Assembly (NCBI RefSeq): GCF_017876155.1
Contig: NZ_JAGINP010000006.1
Location: 186,001-250,000, forward strand
Direction of reading: 5' to 3'
DNA length: 64,000 nt
Origin: Azospirillum rugosum
GTDB taxonomy: Bacteria; Pseudomonadota; Alphaproteobacteria; Azospirillales; Azospirillaceae
Shown: positions 57,290 to 64,000 of the stretch, piece after piece
Position numbering within the stretch: the stretch's first letter is position 1
Layout: each line of letters starts with the position of its first letter
The notes under the pieces: model-generated
Seen by the model: the letters and a program-made list of their open reading frames with translations, nothing else
The model's database searches: none
Told to the model about the DNA's origin: nothing
Translations under genes and position numbers: made by a program

Positions 57290-60217
57290 TCATGCGGCGC
57301 GCCCACGGACATCGGCGGCCCGGACATCGGCAGCCAGCGTGTCGAGCAGCCCGAGCACCGTGCCCGACAGCCGTTCCAGATCCTCCAGCGCCCGGGCGGC
57401 GGCCGCGTCGTCTCCCTGTTCGTGGGCCTTCAGCGCGCGCTTGCCGGCCTCGTGGAAGCGGGCGTGCGGCTCGGCCAGCCGGGCGAAGGCGGGGGAGGAG
57501 CGCACGACCGCGTCGTCCACCGTGTCGTACCACTTGCCCAGCCGGCAGTGATGGTGGTCGGCCAGCTTGTCGGCGGTGGCGTCGCCGCGGCCCTGCACGG
57601 CCTTCAGCACGTTCTCGCGGAAGGTCAGGTGGTCGATCTTGGTGTTCTCGATCAGCTGGACATGGCGCGTCAGGTCGCCGGCCCCGCTGCGCCCCAGCGC
57701 GGCGGCGCGGTCCAGCGCGAAGAAGGCCATCTGCTGGCGCAGCTGCCCGGCCTGCTCCTCCAGGGAGCGGGCGGCGGCCGTGCTCTCCTCGACCAGCGCG
57801 GCGTTCTTCTGGGTCATCTCGTCCATCTGGGCGACGGCCGAATTCACCTCGTCCAGGCCGGAGGCCTGCTCCGCCGTGGCCCGCGCGATCTCCGACACCA
57901 GGTCGGCGACGCGGGAGATGCCGGACACGATGTCGGTCAGCGTCGCGCCGGCGGAGCGGACGAGGTCCACGCCGTCGCGCACCTGCGCCCCGCTGTCCAG
58001 GATCAGCGTCTTGATCTCCTTGGACGCCTGGGCGGAGCGCTGGGCGAGGTTGCGCACCTCCTGCGCCACCACCGCGAAGCCGCGGCCCGCGTCGCCGGCG
58101 CGGGCGGCCTCGACGGCGGCGTTCAGCGCCAGCAGGTTGGTCTGGAAGGCGATCTCGTCGATCACCCCGATGATGTCGGAGATTTTCTGCGACGACTGCT
58201 CGATCCGGCGCATGGCGTCCACGGCGCTGGCCGCCACCTGCCCGCCGCGCTCGGCGGCGGTCCGGGCGTCGTTGGCGACGCTGGTCACCTGCTGGGCGTT
58301 GTCGGCGTTGGAGCGCACGGTCGCCGCCAACTCCTCCATGCTCGCCGCCGTCTCCTCCAGCGAGGAGGCCTGCTGCTCCGTGCGCTCGGACAGGTCCAGG
58401 CTGCCCTCGGCGATCTCGCCGCTGGCGGTGGCGATGGACTCCGCGGCGGCGTTGATGCGGCGGACGATCTCCGACAGCTTCTCCACCGTGTTGTTGAAGT
58501 CCTCCTTCAGGCGCTGGAACACGCCCTCGTAGGGCCGGTCGATGCGGCGCGACAGGTCGCCCTGCGCCAGCGATTCCAGGGTCGAGGCCAGCTCCTCCGC
58601 CACGTCGGAGACGTTGCCGGCCAGCCGGTTGATGCCCTCGCTGACCAGCCGGAAGAAGCCGGCCTTGCCCGCCAGGTCGATGCGGCGGGAGAAGTCGCCG
58701 CGCACCGCGCTGTCGACGATGCCGGCGATCTCCGCCTCGATGGACAGCTCGTCGGTCAGGTCGCGCCATTCGATGACGGTGCCCAGACGCTCCCCATGGC
58801 GGCCGGCGACCGGGTTGGCGATCACCTGGAAGGTGCGGCGCCCGGCCTTGATCGTCCCCCGGTGGGTGGCGGTCAGGCCGGTCAGGGTGGCGCGCGGCTG
58901 CGCCGTATCGCCCTGAAGATCGGAATGGAGGGAATCGAGGTTGCGGCCGACCAGCCCGTCGCTGTCGAAGTTGGGCAGGACCGCCTTCAGGTCGGCCTCC
59001 GCCGCCTTGAACATGGCCAGCAGGGAGGCGTTGGCGTAGGTGATCGCGCCGTCGGCGTCCGCCATCATGATGCTGGCCGACACCCGGTCCAGCGCGATGC
59101 GGGAGCGCACGGCGGACACCGCGTCGTCCTTGAAGGCGTCCACGGCGCGGGCCATCTCGCCCAGCTCGTCGCGCCCGTCGGTGTGCGGCACCGTGACGGA
59201 CAGGTGCCCGTCGGTCAGGTCGGCCATGACCTTGCGGATGCCGTTGACCGGCCCCGCGATGGACCGCGCGATGGCGCGGGCCGCCAGGACGCCCAGCAGG
59301 AGCGACAGGCCGCCGATGGCCAGCGACAGGACCAGGTTCTTCGTCACCTCGCCTTCGGCCTGCCGCTCGATCGCGTCCTGCTCCGCGTGCACGCCGGCGA
59401 CCACCGCCTCCAGCGTCTCGTTCAGCCGGGACACCACCTTCGCGACCACCTCGGCGCGCAGCCGGTCGATGTCCTGGTCGACGGCGACGGCCTCGGCGAA
59501 GGCGGCGCGGTAGTCCGGCGCGCGCGCCTCGACCTCGCGCAGGCCCTGCAGAAGCGTGGCGTCGGTCAGCAGGGTCTGCGCCTCGCGGACGTGCTCCAGC
59601 ATCTCCTTCAGGTTGGCGTCGAGCAGGCGCGGCGCGCCGGCGTCGCGCATCCCGATGGCCCGGTTGGCGTAGAGCCGCACCAGCGCCCAGTGCTTCGCCA
59701 ATTCGCCAACCGCCAGCGCGGCGTCCTTGCCGCCGGAGGCCAGCGTTTCCTCCGACAGCCGCTCCAGCCGGTCGGTGATGGCGGCACCCAGCGGGTCCAT
59801 GCGCTGCCGGATCGCCGCGTCGTAGCGTTCGCGGTGGGCGCGCACGGCTTCGAACTGGGCGTGGTACTCGGCGTGCAGCCGGGACAGCTCGGCGAATTTC
59901 GCGGCCTGCGGCGACGCCTTGATGGCGGCCTCATGCCCGGCCATCGCCCGGTCGAACTCGGCGCGGAGCGTCCGCTGGCGGTCGAGCGCCTTGGGGTCGC
60001 CGGTGAAGAGGTAGTCGCGGCCCTGGATGCGCTGGTTGGCGAGCCGGGCCGACAAATCCTTGGCGAAGCTCGCCAGGTCCGAGGAGGCGAGCACCGCGTC
60101 GACGTTGTTGTTCAGGCTGCGGATGCCGAGCATGCCCGCGCCGACCTGCGCCACCAGCAGGGCCAGCAGGAGCCCGAAGGCGAGCCACAACCGCTTCGAG
60201 ATGCTCAGACCCGACAT
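57290..60217 (-). CDS. membrane chemoreceptor (MCP) with PAS and C-terminal CZB domain
   Basis: 975 residues. TM1 about 12-32, periplasmic helical ligand domain to about 295, TM2 near 297-320, HAMP ([20 protein letters not shown]), PAS (about 385-505; [20 protein letters not shown]), two further HAMP-like segments ([31 protein letters not shown]), and the MCP signalling hairpin [20 protein letters not shown] near 680-700. After it comes a CZB zinc-binding domain (about 855-950) with the 3-His/1-Cys pattern seen in [19 protein letters not shown] and [10 protein letters not shown]. The CZB suggests zinc or HOCl/redox sensing in the cytosol. It sits between cheW and cheR. Confidence 0.93.
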   Translation of the reverse strand: MSGLSISKRLWLAFGLLLALLVAQVGAGMLGIRSLNNNVDAVLASSDLASFAKDLSARLANQRIQGRDYLFTGDPKALDRQRTLRAEFDRAMAGHEAAIKASPQAAKFAELSRLHAEYHAQFEAVRAHRERYDAAIRQRMDPLGAAITDRLERLSEETLASGGKDAALAVGELAKHWALVRLYANRAIGMRDAGAPRLLDANLKEMLEHVREAQTLLTDATLLQGLREVEARAPDYRAAFAEAVAVDQDIDRLRAEVVAKVVSRLNETLEAVVAGVHAEQDAIERQAEGEVTKNLVLSLAIGGLSLLLGVLAARAIARSIAGPVNGIRKVMADLTDGHLSVTVPHTDGRDELGEMARAVDAFKDDAVSAVRSRIALDRVSASIMMADADGAITYANASLLAMFKAAEADLKAVLPNFDSDGLVGRNLDSLHSDLQGDTAQPRATLTGLTATHRGTIKAGRRTFQVIANPVAGRHGERLGTVIEWRDLTDELSIEAEIAGIVDSAVRGDFSRRIDLAGKAGFFRLVSEGINRLAGNVSDVAEELASTLESLAQGDLSRRIDRPYEGVFQRLKEDFNNTVEKLSEIVRRINAAAESIATASGEIAEGSLDLSERTEQQASSLEETAASMEELAATVRSNADNAQQVTSVANDARTAAERGGQVAASAVDAMRRIEQSSQKISDIIGVIDEIAFQTNLLALNAAVEAARAGDAGRGFAVVAQEVRNLAQRSAQASKEIKTLILDSGAQVRDGVDLVRSAGATLTDIVSGISRVADLVSEIARATAEQASGLDEVNSAVAQMDEMTQKNAALVEESTAAARSLEEQAGQLRQQMAFFALDRAAALGRSGAGDLTRHVQLIENTKIDHLTFRENVLKAVQGRGDATADKLADHHHCRLGKWYDTVDDAVVRSSPAFARLAEPHARFHEAGKRALKAHEQGDDAAAARALEDLERLSGTVLGLLDTLAADVRAADVRGRAA

Positions 60218-60347
60218 GCGCTTCCCCCACGCGTTTGCTTGCCGTTTTTCATGTGCGGTCGATCATGTGCTGGCGACGTGTGTCGGCGGCCTCCCCCCGG
60301 CGCCGCCGACCGTCCCCAATGACACCCGCTCTCAGTGACGCCCGTCC

Positions 60348-60899
60348 TCAGTGCGCCTTGTCGAGCGCCAGCGGAACCCGGGCCGCCGCGGCGTCCGCCG
60401 CCTCCCCGGCCTCGGTGGAGAACAGCTTCTCCACGTTCAGCAGGGTGACCATGCGGTTCTCCGCGGTGTAGAGGCCGCTCAGGTATTCCGCGTCGACCAT
60501 GCCGCTGTCCACGTCGGGCGGCGGCTTGATGCTGTCGTGGCCGATCGCCAGGATGTCGGAGATGGCGTCCACCAGGATGCCGCGCGTGCGCTCGCCCACC
60601 TGGATCACCACCACGACGTGGCGCTTGGTCACCTGGGTGGCGCCGCCGCCGAAGCGGGCGCGCAGGTCGAAGATCGGGATGATGATGCCGCGCAGGTTGA
60701 TCACGCCGCGCACATAGTCCGGCAGGTTGGGCAGCCGGCTTTCCGGCGTCCAGCCGCGGATCTCGCGCACGGACAGGATGTTGACCCCGTATTCCTCGCT
60801 GCCGACGGTGAAGGTGACGTACTGCTCTTCGGAGGCGTTGACCGACATTACGTCGGTCCGGGTGCTGCCGATGGTGGTCAGCGCGGTGGAGGTGGTCAT
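60348..60899 (-). CDS. cheW: chemotaxis coupling protein CheW
   Basis: 183 residues, SH3-like double barrel. Seen are QYVTFTVGSEEYGVNILSVR, SRLPNLPDYVRGVINLRGII with the conserved R of NLRG, PIFDLRARFG, and GILVDAISDIL. It links CheA to receptors. Located 9 bp after cheA; 130 bp without a gene separate it from the MCP gene. Confidence 0.95.
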   Translation of the reverse strand: MTTSTALTTIGSTRTDVMSVNASEEQYVTFTVGSEEYGVNILSVREIRGWTPESRLPNLPDYVRGVINLRGIIIPIFDLRARFGGGATQVTKRHVVVVIQVGERTRGILVDAISDILAIGHDSIKPPPDVDSGMVDAEYLSGLYTAENRMVTLLNVEKLFSTEAGEAADAAAARVPLALDKAH

Positions 60900-60908
60900 C
60901 GCTTGGCC

Positions 60909-63173
60909 TCAGACCGGTTCGAGTGCAGGGGACGGAAGGGCGGCGGGAAGGGCGGCCTGTCCCGGGTCGGGCGGCCGGGAATAGCCGGAGTCGTGATGCC
61001 GGCTCATCTCGCGCAGGCCGGCGACGTCCAGGATCAGGGCGACGCGCCCGTCGCCCAGGATGGTCGCCGCGGCCACGCCGTCCAGGCGGCGGAAGTTGGC
61101 CTCCAGGCTCTTGATGACGACCTGCTGCTGGCCCAGCACCTCGTCGACGACGAGGCCGAGGCGCGCGCCGTCCTCCGTCTCCACCAGCACGACCAGCGCG
61201 CGGGTGGGGTCGGTGACCGCCTTGGGGATGCCGAACAGCTGGTGCAGGTAGACGAGCCGGACATACTCGCCGCGCGCCATCATGACGTCGCACTTGCCGA
61301 CCAGCCCGTGCAGGTCCGCGGCCTTCGGGCGCAGGCTCTCCACGATGTTGGTCAGCGGCAGGACGAAGCGCTCCTCGCCCACGGAAATCACCATGCCGTC
61401 CAGCACGGCGAGCGTCAGCGGCAGCGACAGCACGAAGCGGGAGCCCTCGCCCGGCGCCGAATAGACGCCGATTCGCCCGCCCAGCGACGAGATGTTCCGC
61501 CGCACCACGTCCATGCCGACGCCGCGGCCGGACAGGTTCGACACCTGGTCGGCGGTGGAGAAGCCCGGCAGGAAGATGAGGTTGTCGATCTCCTCGTCGG
61601 ACAGGCTGGCGCCCGGCTGGACCAGGCCCTTCTCGATGGCCTTGGACAGCACCTTTGGCCGGTTGATGCCGCGCCCGTCGTCGGTGATCTCGATGACGAT
61701 GCGGCCCGACCGGTGCTGCGCCGACAGGTGCACGGTGCCGGCGCGCGGCTTGCCGATGCGCTCCCGCTCCTCCGGGCCTTCCAGCCCGTGGTCGATGGAG
61801 TTGCGGATCATGTGGGTCAGCGGGTCGACGAGGTTCTCCACCACCGTCTTGTCCACCTCGGTCGTCTCGCCGGAGGTGACCAGCTGCACCTCCTTTCCCG
61901 TCGCGGCGGCGCATTCGCGCACCAGCCGCGGCATGCGGGAGAAGACGCTGGACACCGGCTGGGCGCGGATGGACATCACGCTCTCGCGCAGCTCGCGCGT
62001 GTGCTGGGCCAGCTGCTCCAGCCCTTCCAGAAGCTCCTGGAACTCGCCGGGCGGCAGGTCGCGCACATGCTCCGCGATCATCGCCTGGGTGATGACCATC
62101 TCGCCGACCATGTTGACCAGCCGGTCGATCTTGTCGAGGTCCACGCGGATGGTGTGGCTGGTCAGGCCGGCGTGCTCGCCGCCACCGCCGCCGCCGCCGT
62201 TGGCGCGGGGCTTGGCGGGTTCGCCCTTCGCGGCCTCTGGCGGCTTGGCCGCGGCGGCCGGCACCGGCGGAGGGGCGGCCGACACCGGCACCGGATCGGT
62301 GGACGTCTGCACCGCGGGCGGGGCCGCGACCGCGGGGACCGGGGCCTCGACGGCGATGCGGATGTCGCATTCGTCGGCGACGAACTCGAAGACGTCGTTG
62401 ATCTTCTCCTGATCCACGTCGGGATCGGCGATCAGCGTGACCGTCCAGGACAGGTACAGAAGCTCCGCCTCCAGCGCCTGGAGGGGCGGCAGGCTCCGCA
62501 GGTCGCAGTCGATGGTGGCGTCGCCGAGCCGGCGCAGCGCGCGCAGCATGAAGGTCGGCTCGTTGCCGGACAGCAGCAGGTCGGGCTTCGGCCGGAAGGT
62601 GATGGTCCAGCGCAGCTTGCCCTCGGGAACCGGGGCGGCGGCACCCGCCGTGCCCTCCTCCGCTTCGCGGGCCGCGCTGATGGCGACCATGGCGTCGCCG
62701 AAGATGCCGGCCTCGTCGTCCTCGTCGTCCGGATAGGCGGCTGGCTGGGCGGTCGGCGCGGGCTCCGGCGCGGCCGCCTCGGCCGGCCCGCCGGCCAGAT
62801 GGCGGCGCAGCGCGGCGACGGTGTCGTCGGTGGTGCCGGGCGGGGCGGCCGCCTCCTCGCGCGCGTAGGCCAGCATCTGGCCCAGCACGTCGTTGGCGCG
62901 GATCAGCGTGTCCACCAGCTCCGTCGTGACCGGGATGCTGGTGTTGCGCACCCCGTCCATCACCGTCTCGAACTCGTGCGCGAAGGCGACCAGCTCGGTG
63001 AAGCCGAAAGCGCCGCCGCCGCCCTTGATGGAATGGACGGCGCGGAAGATGGCGTTGACCTCGTCGGAGTCCACCTCGCCGGGCGTCAGGCGCAGCAGGC
63101 CGGATTCGGCCACCGCCAGCAGCTCCGCGCTCTCGTCGAAGTAGGTTTGCTTGAACCGGCTCAGGTCTTCCAC
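60909..63173 (-). CDS. cheA: chemotaxis histidine kinase CheA
   Basis: 754 residues. P1 Hpt has VHSIKGGGGAFGF with His47. An Ala/Pro linker leads to a P2-like CheY-binding domain (about 190-300), another linker, P3 dimerisation (DKIDRLVNMVGEMVITQAMI near 357), P4 kinase with HMIRNSIDHGLEGPEER, DDGRGINRPK and GRGVGMDVVRRNI, and the P5 CheW-like regulatory domain to the end. It phosphorylates CheY, CheB and possibly the REC-SpoIIE proteins in this locus. It is 31 bp after cheY. Confidence 0.96.
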   Translation of the reverse strand: MEDLSRFKQTYFDESAELLAVAESGLLRLTPGEVDSDEVNAIFRAVHSIKGGGGAFGFTELVAFAHEFETVMDGVRNTSIPVTTELVDTLIRANDVLGQMLAYAREEAAAPPGTTDDTVAALRRHLAGGPAEAAAPEPAPTAQPAAYPDDEDDEAGIFGDAMVAISAAREAEEGTAGAAAPVPEGKLRWTITFRPKPDLLLSGNEPTFMLRALRRLGDATIDCDLRSLPPLQALEAELLYLSWTVTLIADPDVDQEKINDVFEFVADECDIRIAVEAPVPAVAAPPAVQTSTDPVPVSAAPPPVPAAAAKPPEAAKGEPAKPRANGGGGGGGEHAGLTSHTIRVDLDKIDRLVNMVGEMVITQAMIAEHVRDLPPGEFQELLEGLEQLAQHTRELRESVMSIRAQPVSSVFSRMPRLVRECAAATGKEVQLVTSGETTEVDKTVVENLVDPLTHMIRNSIDHGLEGPEERERIGKPRAGTVHLSAQHRSGRIVIEITDDGRGINRPKVLSKAIEKGLVQPGASLSDEEIDNLIFLPGFSTADQVSNLSGRGVGMDVVRRNISSLGGRIGVYSAPGEGSRFVLSLPLTLAVLDGMVISVGEERFVLPLTNIVESLRPKAADLHGLVGKCDVMMARGEYVRLVYLHQLFGIPKAVTDPTRALVVLVETEDGARLGLVVDEVLGQQQVVIKSLEANFRRLDGVAAATILGDGRVALILDVAGLREMSRHHDSGYSRPPDPGQAALPAALPSPALEPV

Positions 63174-63204
63174 GGGCGTGCCCTCAAAAGCCAGATACGC
63201 TGCG

Positions 63205-63570
63205 TCAGCCGCAGACCTTCTGCACGACGGAGATCAGCTTGTCGGGGTTGAAGGGCTTCACGATCCAGCCCGTCGCCCCGGCGGAACGGCCTTCCGCCTT
63301 CTTCGATTCGTCGGCCTCGGTGGTCAGCATCAAGATCGGCAGGGTGCGGTGGGCCGGCGTCGCGCGCAGGCGGCGGATCAGCGTCAGGCCGTCCATCACC
63401 GGCATGTTCAGGTCGGTGATGACGAGGTCCACCTTGTTGGCGCCGATCAGGGTCAGCGCCTGCTGCCCGTCGCCGGCCTCCACCACGTCGTAGCCCGCGC
63501 CCTTCAGCGTGAAGGCGACCATGTCCCGCATGGTCCGCGAATCGTCGACGGTGAGAACCTTCTTCTTCAC
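63205..63570 (-). CDS. cheY: chemotaxis response regulator CheY
   Basis: 121 residues using the GTG at 63570, which overlaps the STAS stop (GTGA) and has TGGAG six bases upstream; an ATG at 63582 adds four residues. Acidic pair VDDSRTMRD (Asp9, Asp10), acceptor Asp53 (ITDLNMPVMDG), Thr in MLTTEAD, Lys in VKPFNPD. It has the FNPDKL ending typical of CheY proteins coded next to cheA. It carries the phosphoryl group to an output. Confidence 0.94.
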   Translation of the reverse strand: MKKKVLTVDDSRTMRDMVAFTLKGAGYDVVEAGDGQQALTLIGANKVDLVITDLNMPVMDGLTLIRRLRATPAHRTLPILMLTTEADESKKAEGRSAGATGWIVKPFNPDKLISVVQKVCG

Positions 63571-63878
63571 GCTCGGCTCCATTGCTTCAGCCAGGGGGCG
63601 AGACCCAGATCCTCGCACGCCTCCGTCAGGACCTCGGACGGCTGCAGGATGGCGAATGTGCGGTTGTGTTCGGCGGCGTGGCGCGCCGCGGCCAGCAGGG
63701 CCTGGATGCAGGCGGTGCTGACGCGCTCCACCGCGGCCGCGTCGGCGACCACGGTGTCGGACGCGCCGAATCCGGCGCGCAAGCCTTCCAGAAGCGGCTG
63801 CGCCATGGCGAGGTCGAGGTCGCTCGGCAGGCCAAGGCGGACCTGCCCGCCCTCGTCGCTCCACTTGATCAGTGTCAC
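63567..63878 (-). CDS. STAS-domain protein at head of che operon
   Basis: 103 residues from a GTG at 63878 with a perfect AAGGAGG five bases upstream. STAS fold: QVRLGLPSDLDLAMAQPLLE, then VVADAAAVERVSTACIQALL, where the usual DSAG phosphoserine motif is replaced by RVSTACI. Similar one-domain proteins head che operons in several alphaproteobacteria and interact with CheA or MCPs there. The gene is coupled to cheY. The 120 bp upstream up to the window end presumably contains the operon promoter. Confidence 0.85.
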   Translation of the reverse strand: MTLIKWSDEGGQVRLGLPSDLDLAMAQPLLEGLRAGFGASDTVVADAAAVERVSTACIQALLAAARHAAEHNRTFAILQPSEVLTEACEDLGLAPWLKQWSRA

Positions 63879-64000
63879 CTCATCCTCCTTGCCACCCACC
63901 ACGCGGGTGGATCGGGCCGGTCCCGGTGTTTCGGGGAAAAACCATGCCCGCTGCACGTATAAGGATTCGTTAAGCCAGCCGGACTGACCTGAATCAACCG

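Noticed and set aside
57255..57327. Longer CheR N-terminus from 57327
   Set aside because: It would overlap the MCP gene by 38 bases, with an Arg/Gln-rich leader; the ATG at 57255 fits family length.

Overview
The window is GC-rich chromosomal DNA from an alphaproteobacterium. An Azospirillum-like member of the Rhodospirillales is the best guess. The reasons are the 180-kDa-type NAD-glutamate dehydrogenase, a Fur/Mur-type regulator lacking the CxxC zinc site, DUF1127 and DUF971 proteins, many PAS kinases and a large chemosensory locus. This assignment comes from reading translated genes, not from a database match. One tRNA-Gly(GCC) gene is present. I saw no rRNA, CRISPR array, insertion sequence or prophage.

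Positions 1-36,300 are mostly housekeeping and metabolism: an MFS exporter, a TPR/PRMT-like methyltransferase, NAD-GDH, a hybrid kinase with two FixL-like PAS domains, an RraA-like aldolase, and a run of small conserved genes (ProXp-ala type deacylase, YbbN-like thioredoxin, LON-domain protein, Trm112, DUF971). These are followed by an aminotransferase and an ornithine-type decarboxylase with a probable upstream leader peptide. Then come a complete ugpBAEC glycerol-3-phosphate ABC transporter, a GST, a RhlE-like helicase, periplasmic SodC, a Fur/Mur regulator, a DUF1329 protein and a PhyH dioxygenase. GC-rich palindromic repeats lie in several intergenic gaps.

Positions 36,398-63,878 are almost entirely signal transduction. 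Two large histidine kinases are divergent from a four-gene operon: STAS antagonist, RsbW-like ATPase, REC-SpoIIE phosphatase and a single-chain FliG/FliM/FliN-like fusion. After a DedA protein, a small hypothetical gene and a PIN-domain gene comes a CheY-CheC pair on the + strand. A long minus-strand locus then reads STAS-CheY-CheA-CheW-MCP(CZB)-CheR-CheD-CheB-soluble MCP-like-STAS-RsbW-like-RsbU-like-RsbU-like, and ends in an AT-rich DUF3800 gene.

The most interesting feature is this physical merging of a chemosensory array with two Rsb-type partner-switching modules and a flagellar-switch-like fusion. Several components are unusual: the second RsbU-like protein of the che locus has lost two predicted metal-binding aspartates, the soluble MCP-like protein carries a CheZ-like DxxxQ motif, and the CheC has both phosphatase sites intact. 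My working inference is that receptor input sets phosphorylation of CheY/REC domains, REC-SpoIIE proteins dephosphorylate STAS antagonists, and the output acts on an RsbW target or on the switch-like fusion protein.
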